Source: Igneacidithiobacillus copahuensis (lineage in GTDB: Bacteria; Pseudomonadota; Gammaproteobacteria; Acidithiobacillales; Acidithiobacillaceae). Taken from it: a stretch of 64,000 bases of DNA. This document shows, piece after piece, positions 1 through 8,945 of this stretch (position 1 is the stretch's first letter; every line of letters begins with the position of its first letter). Below the pieces are notes generated by a model, which made no database searches, was not told the origin of the DNA, and worked only from the letters and a program-made list of their open reading frames with translations. The position numbers and the translations under genes are program-made. The stretch covers positions 13,531-77,530 of the forward strand of contig NZ_JAAXYO010000016.1 of the NCBI RefSeq assembly GCF_018854015.1, read 5' to 3'.

Positions 1-795
1 AGTGACGTGCCGATCAATCCAGGCAACTCCGGTGGTCCCATCTTCAATATGTCCGGCCAAGTGGTCGGTATCAACGATCAGATCTACACCAACGATGGTG
101 GCTACATGGGCCTCTCGTTCAGCATCCCCATCAACACCGCCATGCGTGCAGTGGATGCCTTCCTTGCCCACAAAAAATTGCATTTTGGCTGGCTGGGCGT
201 CGATGTACAAGAGGTCACGCCGCAAATGGCGCAGGCTCTGCATCTGAAAGAGCCGGTAGGGGCGCTGGTGGCCAACGTGGAGCCCGATGAAGCAGCAGCG
301 AAAGCAGGACTGAAAACTGGCGATGTCATTGTCACCTATGATCACAAGCCGGTGTACAGTGTCGGTTCCCTGCCGCCGCTGGTGGGTGATACGCCGCCGG
401 GGACAACGGTTCCCATCGGCATCCTGCGCAATGGCAAACCCGAGACCATCAATGCCTTCATTGGCACCATGCCGCAAAAAATGCGTCATGCGGAAATGGA
501 CAAGGTGGTGGATATTCATCGCCTGGGGCTGCGCGTGAGCGGCCTGGATGCGGCCGAGAAGAAGGCCCTGGGGATTCGGCATGGGGTCTTTATCGAGAGC
601 GTCTATCCAGGACCTGCGGCAGAAATCGGCTTGCACGAGGGTATGGCAATTCAGGAGATCGATCAGCAACCCGTCGACAGCCCGGAACAGCTGGAGAGCA
701 TCGTCAAGGGTCTTCCGGCGCATCAGCCCATTTCCGTTCTGATTCGTCAGGGCCATAACAGTCTCTTTGTAGTCATCCATCTGCCCAAAAACTAA
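1..795 (+). CDS. degP: HtrA/DegP-type periplasmic serine protease, C-terminal part (5' end outside window)
   Basis: The frame is open from base 1, so this is the end of a longer gene. The fragment begins inside the protease domain: PGNSGGP carries the catalytic serine (codon at 28-30). The His and Asp of the triad lie upstream and out of view. Two PDZ-type regions follow, at about fragment residues 75-160 and 175-260, the arrangement of DegP/DegQ/MucD proteases that degrade or refold misfolded envelope proteins. Twelve bases separate its stop from the next gene, a D,D-carboxypeptidase, so the two are probably co-transcribed as envelope-maintenance functions. Which HtrA paralogue this is cannot be decided without the N-terminus. 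Confidence 0.9.
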   Translation, partial: SDVPINPGNSGGPIFNMSGQVVGINDQIYTNDGGYMGLSFSIPINTAMRAVDAFLAHKKLHFGWLGVDVQEVTPQMAQALHLKEPVGALVANVEPDEAAAKAGLKTGDVIVTYDHKPVYSVGSLPPLVGDTPPGTTVPIGILRNGKPETINAFIGTMPQKMRHAEMDKVVDIHRLGLRVSGLDAAEKKALGIRHGVFIESVYPGPAAEIGLHEGMAIQEIDQQPVDSPEQLESIVKGLPAHQPISVLIRQGHNSLFVVIHLPKN

Positions 796-807
796 GGAAA
801 CCGACAG

Positions 808-1962
808 ATGAATCCATCCCTGCGGCGCCTGCGGACGCCTCTGCTGGCGTTGTGCCTTTCTCCTCTGGGCGTCTCTCTGGCGCAAGCGGCGGACCTGCAG
901 CCCCCACCGCCGACCATTCCCGACTGTAAAAGCTACGTGCTGATAGATTCTCGTACCGGCGCCATCATTGCCGAAAAGGATCCGGATCTGCAGTTGCCCC
1001 CCGCCAGTCTCACCAAGTTGATGACTGCCTATTTGACCTATGGCGCCCTCGCTGACGGACGTCTGCATTGGAACCAGCAGATCCCGGTCAGTACCGTAGC
1101 CTGGCACACTGGCGGTTCGAGCATGTTCATCCAGCCCAACCTGCCGGTTACCGTCAGCCAGCTCATGCACGGGCTGATCATCGATTCCGGCAATGACGCG
1201 GCCGTAGCCCTGGCCCAAGCCGTCGCCGGCAGTCGCGCCGCTTTTGTCGAGGAGATGAATGCCGAGGCCGAGAAAATGGGTCTCAAGGGGGCGCATTATA
1301 CCGATGTCGATGGTCTACCCGATCCTGGCCTGCATCTTTCGGCCATGAACATTGCCATCATTTCTCGCAACCTGATCCAAAAGTATCCGCAGGTCATCGA
1401 TATTTCCAGGATCAAATATTATCGCTACAACCACATCACCCAGCGCAGCTGGAATCCCGCCCTCTTTGGCCATCCGAGCATTGACGGACTGAAAACCGGT
1501 CATACCAATGCCGCTGGTCACTGCATGGACACCACCGCCATTCGCAATGGACGGCGCTTGATCGCTGTCGTCATGGGGGCGCCGAGTTGGCCCGCCGGCG
1601 TGAATGATGTCGTTGCCCTGCTCGACTATGGCTACACCTTTACCCACGACGTAGAAGCAGTGAAGGCAGGGACGGTGCTGGGCAAATACAGCGATCCACA
1701 ACTGGATCCAGAGGACTTCGCAGTCAAGGCGGCAAGGGATATCTGGGTGACGGTACCGGCGGGAGAGCAAAAGGATCTGCAGCGCAGCGTCAGTTACGAC
1801 AAGCTTGGCGGGCATGGGGTAGCCGCTGGTGCCATCGTGGGCCACCTACAGATCACCCTGCATGGCAAAGTGCTTGGCCAAACCCCGTTGGTGGCGGCCC
1901 AGGCTGCCAAACCTGCGGGCACCATCGGCACGCTCTGGCATCAAGCCGAGAACGCTCTATAA
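808..1962 (+). CDS. dacA: D-alanyl-D-alanine carboxypeptidase (PBP5/6 type)
   Basis: A penicillin-binding protein that removes the terminal D-Ala from peptidoglycan pentapeptides in the periplasm. All three active-site motifs of the S11 family are present: SLTK (nucleophile S67, K70), SGN (127-129) and KTG (229-231). An N-terminal signal peptide ends near LAQA at about residue 27, and a C-terminal beta-rich domain typical of PBP5 follows the catalytic domain. The length of 384 aa is normal for the family. It lies 12 bp after the HtrA gene on the same strand and converges on the permease downstream. DacA and DacC cannot be told apart here. Confidence 0.93.
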   Translation: MNPSLRRLRTPLLALCLSPLGVSLAQAADLQPPPPTIPDCKSYVLIDSRTGAIIAEKDPDLQLPPASLTKLMTAYLTYGALADGRLHWNQQIPVSTVAWHTGGSSMFIQPNLPVTVSQLMHGLIIDSGNDAAVALAQAVAGSRAAFVEEMNAEAEKMGLKGAHYTDVDGLPDPGLHLSAMNIAIISRNLIQKYPQVIDISRIKYYRYNHITQRSWNPALFGHPSIDGLKTGHTNAAGHCMDTTAIRNGRRLIAVVMGAPSWPAGVNDVVALLDYGYTFTHDVEAVKAGTVLGKYSDPQLDPEDFAVKAARDIWVTVPAGEQKDLQRSVSYDKLGGHGVAAGAIVGHLQITLHGKVLGQTPLVAAQAAKPAGTIGTLWHQAENAL

Positions 1963-2007
1963 CCTGAGGTCCTCTGCCTTGCCGATCGGGCGAAGGGTAA
2001 GCCAATC

Positions 2008-3420
2008 TCAGAGGGCTGTCGTCCCCAAGCGGTGCGCCTCTTCCTGAGATAGACGGCGCGCCCGCCACTTGGCATAGAGCAACGCGGGCACGATGGCTAC
2101 CACCCAAAGCACCAAGGACCAGCCGAGCGGATAGGCGAGAGGAAAGAGCGATTCCCAAAGCACCCACCAGAAGAGCAGTGTTGCCACGATCGGCAAGAGA
2201 AAATGGAAGAAGATGCGACTGCCATGGGAGTCGCCGCCCGCCGGCAGACGCATCAAGGCAAGATTCATCAGGCTATGAGCGGTTACCAGGCCAATCAGGA
2301 CGGCGGTTGTCATGACATTGAAGCCATTACTGGGCCCGAAAACCAGGCCGAACAGAATGGCGAGACCCAGTGCCAAAGCGGCAAGAAAGTTGATGGCCCC
2401 CTGGGGCGCACGTTGCCCATTCACCAGAGCGAAACGGGTATGCAGCAAGCGATCACGGGCAATGGCGAAGAGCACCCGTGCCGAACCATTCAGCAGGGCC
2501 AGGCCGTCGGCCATGGCGCTGTTGATGGCCAGGATTACTAAGGCTGCTGCACCCCAGAATCCAAGATATTTCTCGAAAACCACTACCCCCGGAGCGCCGT
2601 TGCTGGCAAAGCTGCGCATGTCGTGCATCCCCCAGCCCACGGTCAGGGCGTAAGCCGACAAGATCAGCGCAGCACCAACCAGGCTCAGGGAGACCAGCGC
2701 CGCCTTGCCAATCACGCGCCCATTCTGGGTGCGCACCCCCCGCGTCTCCTCGGCCAAGGGAGTGTGGCTACCAATGCCAATAAAACTGGTAATGGCAAAG
2801 ATCATTCCCATTGCCACGCCTTTGAAGCCGACGTCTGCGGTGCTGAAGGGCGCCCACGGGTGGGCAGGCAGGGCGCGGCTGATGATGAACAGCGAACTGC
2901 CCACCAAAAACAGGATCTCTATCAGGCTGGTGATCGCCACCGTGCGAATGCTTGGGCGAATGCCGGCCACACTGAGCAGCCAGGGGACACCCACAAAGAA
3001 CAGAATACTGGCAATCCAAAACCAGGACGGGAGCGCGAGGCCCAGGCTGCGCGCGAGGCCTGGCAGAAAGACACCACCTACATAAACCGGAATCGCTCCG
3101 ACGCTCAGGGTTTGGTAGAAGATGACCATAAAACCCGTGACCAGCGCCGCCGGCGCTCCCAGTCCTGCCGAGACAAAACTGTAATAGCCGCCGGCTGAGG
3201 CCCGATGCTTGGTCAGGTGATAGATGGTGTTCACCTCGATGAACATCAGGATGAACGCTGCCAGATAAGAGAGCGGCATGGCTACCAAGGCGAAAGCGGC
3301 ACCGGCAGTCATGAAAGCGACCACGTCGCAGGTCGGCGCCATGCCGGATATGCTCTGGCCCACCAGGCCCCAAAAGCTCACTACGTCCTGTTGTAACGCT
3401 CGGGATTCCGATTCAGACAT
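2008..3420 (-). CDS. APC-superfamily amino acid permease
   Basis: A polytopic membrane protein of 470 aa with about twelve hydrophobic segments, in the amino acid-polyamine-organocation superfamily. It begins with a GLVGQSISGMAP-like first helix and carries the conserved GIGSHTPLAEET stretch between helices, as in YjeH/GabP-like and eukaryotic-like APC carriers. The substrate cannot be inferred. The frame extends upstream to 3489, but a TTGACA/TACCAT promoter lies at 3456-3483, so the start MSESES at 3420 is preferred. The gene is monocistronic by context: it converges on the carboxypeptidase and is separated by about 200 bp from the next minus-strand gene. Confidence 0.85.
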   Translation of the reverse strand: MSESESRALQQDVVSFWGLVGQSISGMAPTCDVVAFMTAGAAFALVAMPLSYLAAFILMFIEVNTIYHLTKHRASAGGYYSFVSAGLGAPAALVTGFMVIFYQTLSVGAIPVYVGGVFLPGLARSLGLALPSWFWIASILFFVGVPWLLSVAGIRPSIRTVAITSLIEILFLVGSSLFIISRALPAHPWAPFSTADVGFKGVAMGMIFAITSFIGIGSHTPLAEETRGVRTQNGRVIGKAALVSLSLVGAALILSAYALTVGWGMHDMRSFASNGAPGVVVFEKYLGFWGAAALVILAINSAMADGLALLNGSARVLFAIARDRLLHTRFALVNGQRAPQGAINFLAALALGLAILFGLVFGPSNGFNVMTTAVLIGLVTAHSLMNLALMRLPAGGDSHGSRIFFHFLLPIVATLLFWWVLWESLFPLAYPLGWSLVLWVVAIVPALLYAKWRARRLSQEEAHRLGTTAL

Positions 3421-3455
3421 GCTTTGCAGCCTGTTTTGCAACACGGTTGCATTAC

Positions 3456-3483
3456 ATGGTATCCCTTCGCGCACGATTGTCAA
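3456..3483 (-). promoter_or_regulatory. Sigma70-like promoter of the APC permease
   Basis: On the minus strand, TTGACA (3478-3483) and TACCAT (3456-3461) are separated by 16 bases. Transcription would start near 3449, about 30 bases before the chosen start codon. This excludes the longer reading that would start at 3489. Confidence 0.55.
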
Positions 3484-3622
3484 CAGCACTATCGGCTTGA
3501 AAGTGGTGATAGTAGGTGCGTACTTTGGGTGAGTGGTTTTCCGGGGCCTACTGAGTAGCCACTTTAAGAAGAATTTCTACCCGATCATTAGCGTCTGACG
3601 CGCAAACAAACTGCGTCTGGCT

Positions 3623-5479
3623 TCAATGATTCTTGGGGCGACTCTGTCGCGCCCAGAGTTCGGCGTAGTGCCCGTTGGCCTGCAGCAACTGTTGATGATT
3701 GCCCATTTCCAGTACCTGCCCATCCGCCATCACAATGATGCGATCAAAGTGCGCTATGGTCGAAATACGATGCGCGATAGAAATTACTGTTCGCCCCGCC
3801 ATCAGTGCGTCGAGCTCTTGTTGAATCTCCTGTTCTGTTACCGAATCCAGCGCGGAAGTGGCCTCATCGAGAATGAGTATGGGGGCGTTCTTGAGAAAGA
3901 CACGGGCGATGGCAATACGCTGCCGCTGCCCTCCAGACAACTTGATGCCTCGCTCCCCTACTTGCGCATCGAGCCCCCTCCGTCCTTGGGAGTCTACTAG
4001 GTCGAAAACAAAGGTATCAGCACGGGCCTTGCGCAACGCCTCCTCCACCTCTTCCCGCGAAGCGCTTTGCCGACCATAGCGAACATTGTCGAGAATGGAT
4101 CGATGCAATAAGGACGTATCCTGCGAAACCACGCCAATATACTGGCGGAAACTTTCTTGCTGGAGCTCTCGAACATCCTGCTCATCCAGGAGAATGCGAC
4201 CGGAATTGACGTCAAAAAAACGTAACAACAGGCTCACGAGCGTGGATTTCCCCGACCCAGAGGGGCCAACTATAGCGACTCGCTCGCCCGGTGCGATGGT
4301 GATGGAAACATCGTCGATATGTTTGACCTCATCCACGGTCCCATCCTGTTGATGATAACTGAATGACACACGATCAAAGACGATCCTACCTTCCCGAAAC
4401 AGAAAAGGCTTTGCACCTGGCAGATCACCCATGACGCGCGGACGGTCGACAGACCGCATGCCGTCCTGGACGGTCCCGATATTTTCAAAAATAGCGGAAA
4501 GATTGTTTGCCACCCACCCCGACATGTTGGCAATTTGCCAAACCAATGGTATAGCGGTTACCAAGATTCCTACCGAGATCATCCCCTCATGCCATAGCCA
4601 TAGACCCACGCCGGTCGTACCACTCAGCAGTAGCGCATTGAGCATAGTCAGGGAGGTCATCCAGGTCGTGACCATGCGTAGCGACGACCGAAAAGCGGAG
4701 GTATGTTTGGTCAGCGCCTCACGAACGAAGAGATCCTCGTCATCAGATTTGGCGAATAATTTGACCGTATGGATATTGGTGTAACTATCAACAATAGCGC
4801 CGGTCAGGCCAGACCGAGCCTTGGAAAGTTGGTTAGACCGCTGCGTAAGACGGGGAATGAAAAACCACATCAGTAGTCCATAAAAGACAAACCAGACAAA
4901 TACTGGTAGCGACAACGTCCAACTTTGGCGGGCCAAAATGATGATGGAGCTCACGCCGTAAGTCAGCAGATACCAGACGGCTGTCAGGGTTGCAACTGTA
5001 CTTTCCCGAAGCGACGGCCCGGTCTGCATGACCCGGTTAGCGATGCGTCCGGCAAAATCATTCTGAAAAAACCCCCAACCCTGGCGAATCAATCCGCGAT
5101 GATTCTGCCACCGGATGAGGTTAGTGAAATTGGCGGCTATGCTTTGATTAGTGACCAAATCGTGAAACAAATGAATGAATGGCCGCACAACAACAATGAT
5201 GAAGCCCATGGCCAGGATAGCATGAAATTCACTGGTAGGCAGTCTATCTGCCTGCGCGTGTGCAACGTAGCCGGTTATCTTGCCAATAAAAATTGGAATG
5301 GATAGATCAACGATGGCAGTAATGAACCCTGCAACAAAAAGTAAGGCCATGGACCGTTGGACCTGAGAAATATAATGCCAGTAGAATGCCCAAACCGCGC
5401 CCCGACTTTTCTGATCGAGAATTTCATGTGAATCATGATCCCGAAAAATATCAATCATCTTTTCGAATGTTTTGTACAT
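3623..5479 (-). CDS. ABC exporter, fused permease and ATPase (MsbA/McjD-like half transporter)
   Basis: A 618-aa half transporter. Residues 1-330 form a six-helix exporter-type membrane domain, and residues 370-600 are the nucleotide-binding domain with Walker A GPSGSGKST, signature LSGGQRQR, Walker B ILILDEATSALD and the switch His in AHRIST. It would act as a homodimer exporting a lipid, drug or peptide. It is the last gene of the long minus-strand operon that starts at 19.8 kb, 24 bp after the acetyltransferase stop and preceded by an AGGTGA ribosome site. In a cluster otherwise devoted to peptide import and proteolysis, an exporter is unexpected. A lipid flippase unrelated to the cluster remains possible. 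Confidence 0.88.
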   Translation of the reverse strand: MYKTFEKMIDIFRDHDSHEILDQKSRGAVWAFYWHYISQVQRSMALLFVAGFITAIVDLSIPIFIGKITGYVAHAQADRLPTSEFHAILAMGFIIVVVRPFIHLFHDLVTNQSIAANFTNLIRWQNHRGLIRQGWGFFQNDFAGRIANRVMQTGPSLRESTVATLTAVWYLLTYGVSSIIILARQSWTLSLPVFVWFVFYGLLMWFFIPRLTQRSNQLSKARSGLTGAIVDSYTNIHTVKLFAKSDDEDLFVREALTKHTSAFRSSLRMVTTWMTSLTMLNALLLSGTTGVGLWLWHEGMISVGILVTAIPLVWQIANMSGWVANNLSAIFENIGTVQDGMRSVDRPRVMGDLPGAKPFLFREGRIVFDRVSFSYHQQDGTVDEVKHIDDVSITIAPGERVAIVGPSGSGKSTLVSLLLRFFDVNSGRILLDEQDVRELQQESFRQYIGVVSQDTSLLHRSILDNVRYGRQSASREEVEEALRKARADTFVFDLVDSQGRRGLDAQVGERGIKLSGGQRQRIAIARVFLKNAPILILDEATSALDSVTEQEIQQELDALMAGRTVISIAHRISTIAHFDRIIVMADGQVLEMGNHQQLLQANGHYAELWARQSRPKNH

Positions 5480-5503
5480 TCAGTTCACCTATCCAGATTT
5501 TTT

Positions 5504-5956
5504 TCAGGAACTCCGAGAGTCTGCAGAGAGATACGAGCGCATGGTGACATGGGGGATACCCGCTTCCAGAAAAGTGAGGCCCTCCTGCTGATATCCAAGC
5601 GTGTGATAGAAATCGAGCGCGGACAATTGCGCGTGACACCAGACTGCGGACAACCCTCTGGCTCGAGCCAGGTCATGTACCGCATGCATCAACTGCGTTC
5701 CAATACCCTTTCGACGAAACTCGGGAAGCACGGCGACTCGCCCGACCTTACCCAGTAACCCGATATCCAGTCGCGCCGTACCGACTGCTTTATCCGCCTC
5801 AAACGCCAGAAAATGCAAACAACGGCTATCTCGGTCATCCATTTCCATACTTTCCGGGACCCCCTGCTCCGCTACAAAAACACAGATACGAATCTGTTCT
5901 ATACAGCACCTGTCAGCGGAAAAATCTGCTTCCAGTACCCGAATTTTCATAATCAT
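5504..5956 (-). CDS. GNAT-family N-acetyltransferase
   Basis: A 150-aa single-domain GNAT protein. The acetyl-CoA pyrophosphate-binding loop appears as RRKGIGTQLM around residue 100, preceded by the usual beta-strand GRVAVLPEF. The C-terminal FYHTLGYQ matches motif B of the family. The N-terminal IRICVFVAEQGVP resembles ElaA/YjcF-like members. The substrate is unknown. It starts 24 bp after the binding-protein gene with a GAGGG ribosome site and is followed closely by the ABC exporter, so it belongs to the peptide-island operon. An alternative start two codons later (5950) is equally likely. Confidence 0.82.
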   Translation of the reverse strand: MIMKIRVLEADFSADRCCIEQIRICVFVAEQGVPESMEMDDRDSRCLHFLAFEADKAVGTARLDIGLLGKVGRVAVLPEFRRKGIGTQLMHAVHDLARARGLSAVWCHAQLSALDFYHTLGYQQEGLTFLEAGIPHVTMRSYLSADSRSS

Positions 5957-5980
5957 TGCACCCTCATAAGTGAGGCAGAG

Positions 5981-7618
5981 TTACTTGTTCCCTGGTACAC
6001 AATCCACCGAATACAGGGCTTCCCGTACCTGCTCATGGCTGAGATCTTGGGAATATTTAACAATGTACTCAGGATATGGTAGAAATATTACCGGCTGCTG
6101 TTCATAAGCGTAATTTTCATATTGATACAGAAAATTGAGACCATTTTTTTCCGTACTATCACGAATCAACTGATCCATAAGGGAATTACTGTAGCCACCA
6201 TAATTCGTACCGCCATTGGTGTTGAAGATACCATCTCCACTTGGGTAATAATCCGGATTATAGGACCATACAATCATGGAGGAATCCCATTTTCCCTTTG
6301 GATGCATTTTCGCCAGTTCGAGGTTAAACGGCATCATACGTAGCCGCAGGTCTACGCCAATCTTTTCCCAGTCCGATTGCAACAGTTCGGCGACCGCTAC
6401 CAAAGTCTGGCTCGTATCCGGAACCATCATGGTAAAGCCCAGCCTATGACCATCTTTGAACCGAATCCCGCCCTTGCCCGTGCGCCAACCAGCTTCACGC
6501 AATAGCTCTTTGGCCTTTTCCGGTTGGAAGGCCAAATCAGGATACGCAACCAGGTGTTTCATTTCTGGAGACAGATAGGTGTCAGGATTGGTTGGCACCG
6601 GATTAAAGCCAGGCACGCCCAACCCATGAAAGGCTACCTGGATGATCTGCTCTTGGTTGATAGCCAGGCTAAGAGCTTGTCGTACCCTGACATTTCGTAG
6701 AAAGGCGACGCTCGGGTTGGTAAAATTGAGAGCAATATAATTGAAGCCGTAGCCACCGTTACTCACGCAAGTCCTAAGATTATTTACCATGCCACGGGCT
6801 GCGTATAAATAATGGGGGATCATTCCAACCTGCAGTTTTCCAGACTTCAATGCCCAAAAGGCGTTAGCGTCCGAGGTGACCATCGTAAAAGAGAGAGTTC
6901 TGAGCGGAGGGCGTGATCCTGAATATTCAGGATTGCGGACGAAGCTGATATTTCTGCCAAGCGTGAAGCGCTGCAGTTTGTAAGGGCCATCGACGACAGT
7001 GACCATCGCCGGGTTGTCTTGCAGCCGGTACAGATCGTTCGTCGAATATGCCTTCCAGCGCCACGACGGAATGGGAAATAATTGTGATAGTCCATTCAGC
7101 TCAAACCAAGTGGGATTTACCGGCCGCTTCAGGGTGATGATCAGCGTCCTCTGGTTGACCACCTTTGCACTCTCGACAATATTGGGCATGCCTCCCATTC
7201 CTGCATTGGGGTATCGAACACCTGCTTTGCGTATCAGATGCAAGCAGGCAAGCGTGTCATTTGCGGTAACCGTTCGCCCGTCAGACCATTTCCAGTTCTT
7301 GAGGTAGATGGTAAACGTTCTTCGATTGGCAGATACACTAACGCTTTTCGCAATGGATTCTTTCCAATCAATTGTTAAATTTGTACCAATCCACAACAAT
7401 GGCCTAAACATCAAAGAAATAATCTGCGCGTTGGCACTGGAGTCGTTATTTACTACTGGCAACAAGGAGTTGACGTTCATCGGTGGCGATAATCCAACCG
7501 AGGTTACCGTGGTCAAGGAGTGAGGCTCTGGCACCGCGGCCAAAATGCGGCCACTCGAAAAAAATAGAACGCCTGCCATGGCAAGCGCGAAAATGGAAGA
7601 GGAAAGTCGAAGCACCAT
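5981..7618 (-). CDS. Periplasmic peptide-binding protein of an ABC importer (DppA/OppA family), copy 1
   Basis: A 545-aa extracellular solute-binding protein of family 5 (SBP_bac_5). A signal peptide covers about residues 1-27 (hydrophobic core ending near ILAA). The mature protein has the typical WKWSDGRTVTANDT segment, and VRQALSLAIN in the second lobe. It would capture oligopeptides in the periplasm and deliver them to the dppBCDF permease a few genes upstream in the same operon. It lies 16 bp after the TldE-like gene. A second paralogue sits at 14318-15958, so the importer probably has two binding proteins with different preferences. Confidence 0.88.
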   Translation of the reverse strand: MVLRLSSSIFALAMAGVLFFSSGRILAAVPEPHSLTTVTSVGLSPPMNVNSLLPVVNNDSSANAQIISLMFRPLLWIGTNLTIDWKESIAKSVSVSANRRTFTIYLKNWKWSDGRTVTANDTLACLHLIRKAGVRYPNAGMGGMPNIVESAKVVNQRTLIITLKRPVNPTWFELNGLSQLFPIPSWRWKAYSTNDLYRLQDNPAMVTVVDGPYKLQRFTLGRNISFVRNPEYSGSRPPLRTLSFTMVTSDANAFWALKSGKLQVGMIPHYLYAARGMVNNLRTCVSNGGYGFNYIALNFTNPSVAFLRNVRVRQALSLAINQEQIIQVAFHGLGVPGFNPVPTNPDTYLSPEMKHLVAYPDLAFQPEKAKELLREAGWRTGKGGIRFKDGHRLGFTMMVPDTSQTLVAVAELLQSDWEKIGVDLRLRMMPFNLELAKMHPKGKWDSSMIVWSYNPDYYPSGDGIFNTNGGTNYGGYSNSLMDQLIRDSTEKNGLNFLYQYENYAYEQQPVIFLPYPEYIVKYSQDLSHEQVREALYSVDCVPGNK

Positions 7619-7634
7619 AGTTCCCGTCTTTAGC

Positions 7635-8945
7635 TCAGAGAGTGATGGTAACCGATGTCAGGACTCCCGGTACTTGGGTAGAGCCCCATCCACGCTGGCC
7701 GTAACTGTGCGTTTCTGGAAGAATGGCAACGCGCGCTCCCAGAGCTTCGAGATCCTCCCCCAACAGTCGATATAGACTTGAATCCATGCGTGCCGGAGAC
7801 AAAGGCCCCTGTAGCTCCCCGTTTTCTACCCAGAAACAATCATAACGGGTCATCGCGGTGACTCGACAACTCTTGGGATCAGAAATGTTGGAATACCATA
7901 CGCGACCGATGTACAAGCCCGTATGTATGCTACGTAATACTTCAAGATCATGCAGGCTGCCCTCGCGCATAGACAGAGATTCGGGATAGCCAGAGCTGCT
8001 GTTGACGGAAGTGCCAAACTCGCGAGCAGATCGGGGGCTACGCAAGCTTTCTTGGGCTTTCCCGTCACAGATGAGCGGGACCTCGCTGGGTAGCAGAAAT
8101 CCTTCTGCCGTAAACATCGGAGCAGCGGCCGACTGGCGATTTTCCGACAGATATATTTGCGGTGACAATGCTTGTTCTTGTTGATAGAGCATCCACAGTG
8201 GGCTGCCACCTGACCGAATCGCTTCTATCGAAAAGCCATACCAACTTACGGTACCGAGCAATTCTGCGATTGCTTCTGGGGAAAGCCATGCGCGATAGGT
8301 GCCGGGCTGCAGTGTGATCGCCGGGCGAGCCATGGTTTTCAGACTTTGCGCCATTGCCTGGATGTCGGCAACCGCATCCTGCGTTTGGGGATCCTTGCGC
8401 ACGCGCTTGACCGCGTTATGGTCCTTGTCGAATACACTCAAATCGGCGATCGTGCTGCCACCGCGATGGATCAAACAATGACCCACACTGCTGCATACTG
8501 CGTAAATTTGGGGTCCGGAAAGCAGTATTCCAACCAGATCCTGATGATGGGCGGCATCACAATAGGTGTTTACCAGTGCTGCAAACCCCTCGAACTCGTA
8601 GGTTGATCCCGTGGTCTCCCGCCGCGGACACGTATCCAGGTGGCACCAAGGGTCTTCAGGCACATGCGGCAGGTCTTTGCGCAGGGTCTCGACCATAGCT
8701 TTCAGTGCATCAGAATCGGGTAGATCACCCTCCATGGTCAAACTCAGCAGCGACTGACCAACAGCCAAGGTGAGGGTCAAGCTTTCCTGGTGAATCCCGC
8801 CACTCTGATTGACTTTAGCCTGAGTTAGCCGAGCGTACTGCGTCTCTTCGGCATAAAACTCCACATAGAGGCGTTCATCATGATGCGCCAACTGGGAAAG
8901 GGCATCTGGCAGTGCCTGCAGAAAACTTTCTATTCTTTCGTTCAT
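7635..8945 (-). CDS. TldE/PmbA-family protein, partner of the TldD-like metalloprotease
   Basis: A 436-aa protein with the overall fold signature of the PmbA/TldE half of the TldD/TldE heterodimer. It lacks a HExxxH motif, as expected for the non-catalytic subunit. Near the C-terminus are the conserved stretches SLHDLEVLRSI and GLYIGRVWYSNISDP, and the LSPARMDSSLYRLLG stretch of this family. Its start overlaps the tldD stop by 4 bases (ATGA), indicating translational coupling and a 1:1 complex. Such pairs degrade or trim unstructured peptides and mature some ribosomally made peptides such as microcin B17. The length matches the shorter actinobacterial/cyanobacterial-type members rather than E. 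coli PmbA. Confidence 0.8.
   Translation of the reverse strand: MNERIESFLQALPDALSQLAHHDERLYVEFYAEETQYARLTQAKVNQSGGIHQESLTLTLAVGQSLLSLTMEGDLPDSDALKAMVETLRKDLPHVPEDPWCHLDTCPRRETTGSTYEFEGFAALVNTYCDAAHHQDLVGILLSGPQIYAVCSSVGHCLIHRGGSTIADLSVFDKDHNAVKRVRKDPQTQDAVADIQAMAQSLKTMARPAITLQPGTYRAWLSPEAIAELLGTVSWYGFSIEAIRSGGSPLWMLYQQEQALSPQIYLSENRQSAAAPMFTAEGFLLPSEVPLICDGKAQESLRSPRSAREFGTSVNSSSGYPESLSMREGSLHDLEVLRSIHTGLYIGRVWYSNISDPKSCRVTAMTRYDCFWVENGELQGPLSPARMDSSLYRLLGEDLEALGARVAILPETHSYGQRGWGSTQVPGVLTSVTITL

Noticed and set aside
1315..1845. Long minus-strand open frame antisense to the D,D-carboxypeptidase
   Set aside because: The plus strand carries all three PBP motifs; the antisense frame has no recognisable domain and is explained by GC-rich codons.
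3541..3622. Weak hairpins after the ABC exporter gene (GACGC/GCGTC and GTGG/CCAC arms)
   Set aside because: Stems are short and no T-run follows on the minus strand.
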